64,000 bases of DNA from Eshraghiella crossota (GTDB taxonomy: Bacteria; Bacillota; Clostridia; Lachnospirales; Lachnospiraceae): contig NZ_CP102270.1 in the NCBI RefSeq assembly GCF_025148445.1, forward strand, positions 1,178,001 through 1,242,000, given 5' to 3'. Below are positions 63,151 to 64,000 of the stretch, in pieces (position 1 is the first letter of the stretch; each line of letters opens with the position of its first letter). Both the position numbers and the translations under genes were made by a program. The notes beneath the pieces were generated by a model that was given only the letters and a program-made list of their open reading frames with translations, ran no database searches and had not been told where the DNA came from.

Positions 63151-64000
63151 ATGAAAAAGAAAACAAAAATGCTTGTTTTGTCTGCTATTGCATTGTTGGT
63201 AATAGCGGTAAGTGTTGTTCTGATTATTATAAGTAATAAGCCAAAAGAAGAAGCGACTTTTTATACCATTGATGACGTAAAAGATAAAATGACTTCCGAT
63301 ATTTCTAAAATTCAAAAAGGGAAGTATAAAAATCTTATATGCGATGATTTTAGTGCTTCCCTTGAAGATATAGAAGGCGTTTATAATATTGAAATTCAAA
63401 ATAATAATGATTATCTTAAAAAGTCATTAGTTGAAAATCTGAAAATCATGGATACGACAATTAACAGATTCTTTAATGAAGAGTTTGATAAATCATTCAT
63501 TGAAGCTGAAATCTATTTTGATGATGAAGAAGGCGGTTCTGAACACATTGGATATAACGATTTAGAAAGTGCTTTATCTGACAGTAAATACAAAGATTAC
63601 CATAGCAGACATAATGAATCTATGTGGTTATTTGGTAACAATACCTCAGAAGGCGGATATATGGTCCAGATTGATGACGGACTTACAAATGTATGGTTTT
63701 CTAAATATGGTCTCAAGGAAATCGAATCAAATGACTATAACAAAGGATATTTGTATCTTATGGGTGAAAGACAGGGTGAAGACTTTGAGGTTACATTATC
63801 GGATAAAAGTGTAAAAATATCTGAACTTGAAAATAAATGTCTTGAATATCTTAATAAAGATTTTATATTGCCTGTACCTGAAAATATCAGCTATGAAATC
63901 GGAGACGCTTATACGCTTAAGAATGGTGATAAGGATGCTGTGTGTTTTCTTATAAGAAGAGTGTATAAAGGAATACCTTTTGAATGTGGTTCAAATGGTG
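63151..64000 (+). CDS. Membrane-anchored protein, paralogue B, cut by the window edge
   Basis: At least 283 residues in frame, running off the right edge. The N-terminal anchor (about 5-28) and the domain are homologous to paralogue A along the whole visible length: WLFGNNTSEGGYMVQ, NVWFSKYG, GERQGEDFEV, FILPVPENISYEIGDA, RRVYKGIPFECGS. The pair arose by tandem duplication and has diverged. The ATG at 63151 has GAAGGGAG upstream. Confidence 0.8.
   Translation, partial: MKKKTKMLVLSAIALLVIAVSVVLIIISNKPKEEATFYTIDDVKDKMTSDISKIQKGKYKNLICDDFSASLEDIEGVYNIEIQNNNDYLKKSLVENLKIMDTTINRFFNEEFDKSFIEAEIYFDDEEGGSEHIGYNDLESALSDSKYKDYHSRHNESMWLFGNNTSEGGYMVQIDDGLTNVWFSKYGLKEIESNDYNKGYLYLMGERQGEDFEVTLSDKSVKISELENKCLEYLNKDFILPVPENISYEIGDAYTLKNGDKDAVCFLIRRVYKGIPFECGSNG

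Noticed and set aside
63022-63399. Minus-strand open frame
   Set aside because: It is antisense to the end of paralogue A and the start of paralogue B, which have ribosome sites and share homology with each other.

Overview
The window is a chromosomal segment of a low-GC, Gram-positive anaerobe. It is most likely a member of the Lachnospiraceae (Clostridia). This rests on AT-rich codon use, strong AGGAGG ribosome sites, an NADP-type glutamate dehydrogenase, DUF5688 and DUF1540 proteins, a YmxH/YlmC protein, an uninterrupted sigK-like sigma factor, and a gene order (ireB-ruvX-DUF1292-rnj-ylbF, then trmR-trhP) known from Firmicutes. I saw no phage, insertion sequence, CRISPR array or resistance island; almost everything is core genome.

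Layout. 1-9.5 kb: envelope and peptidase genes (DUF885 lipoprotein, subtilisin-like protease, DUF1653, DUF2079 membrane protein, SpoIID-domain protein, YihY membrane protein, phosphoesterase) with a 6S RNA gene at about 5.2 kb. 9.5-16.4 kb: scpA-scpB, M18 aminopeptidase, prmA, rsmE, cysteine desulfurase and thiI, a chromosome-condensation and RNA-modification run. 16.5-25.4 kb: a divergent HPr-like gene, then mtaB-ireB-ruvX-DUF1292-rnj-ylbF-MltG stub-trmR-trhP, then sigK and an LCP ligase. 25.5-36 kb: ymxH, nrdR, yqeG, aroE-aroK-aroQ, dgt-dnaG-rpoD-trmK-nif3, a TGS-nucleoside kinase and the RNase P RNA. 36-46 kb: pyrB-pyrI on the minus strand, a lipoprotein, a DUF1540 protein, an ABC-F ATPase, a GH13-like protein, efp, a DUF5688 gene, gdhA and tRNA-Arg. 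46-57 kb: rluF, ligA, metA, an HD-GYP protein, a membrane-anchored nuclease, a HAD phosphatase, a flippase, a second cysteine desulfurase, and a CAP-domain surface protein behind two tandem cyclic-di-GMP-I riboswitches. 57-61.3 kb: gap-pgk-tpiA and exodeoxyribonuclease III. 61.3-64 kb: unknown exported proteins, including two adjacent paralogues, the second cut by the window edge.

Most interesting points: (i) tandem c-di-GMP-I aptamers, each followed by a terminator-like hairpin, in front of a CAP-domain surface protein, about 4 kb from an HD-GYP protein of the c-di-GMP phosphodiesterase family; (ii) a GH13-family protein whose nucleophile, transition-state Asp and region-I residues appear replaced, which suggests a pseudoenzyme; (iii) an ABC-F ATPase in which Walker A and the switch His of domain 2 and the signature of domain 1 are all altered, so one composite ATP site looks degenerate; (iv) a double-hairpin intercistronic element between pgk and tpiA with no U-tract; (v) an HPr-like protein that keeps the regulatory Ser region but lacks the phosphoacceptor His; (vi) a LysM-like MltG stub with no catalytic domain. 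Functional statements are family inferences from sequence reading; no database search was run.
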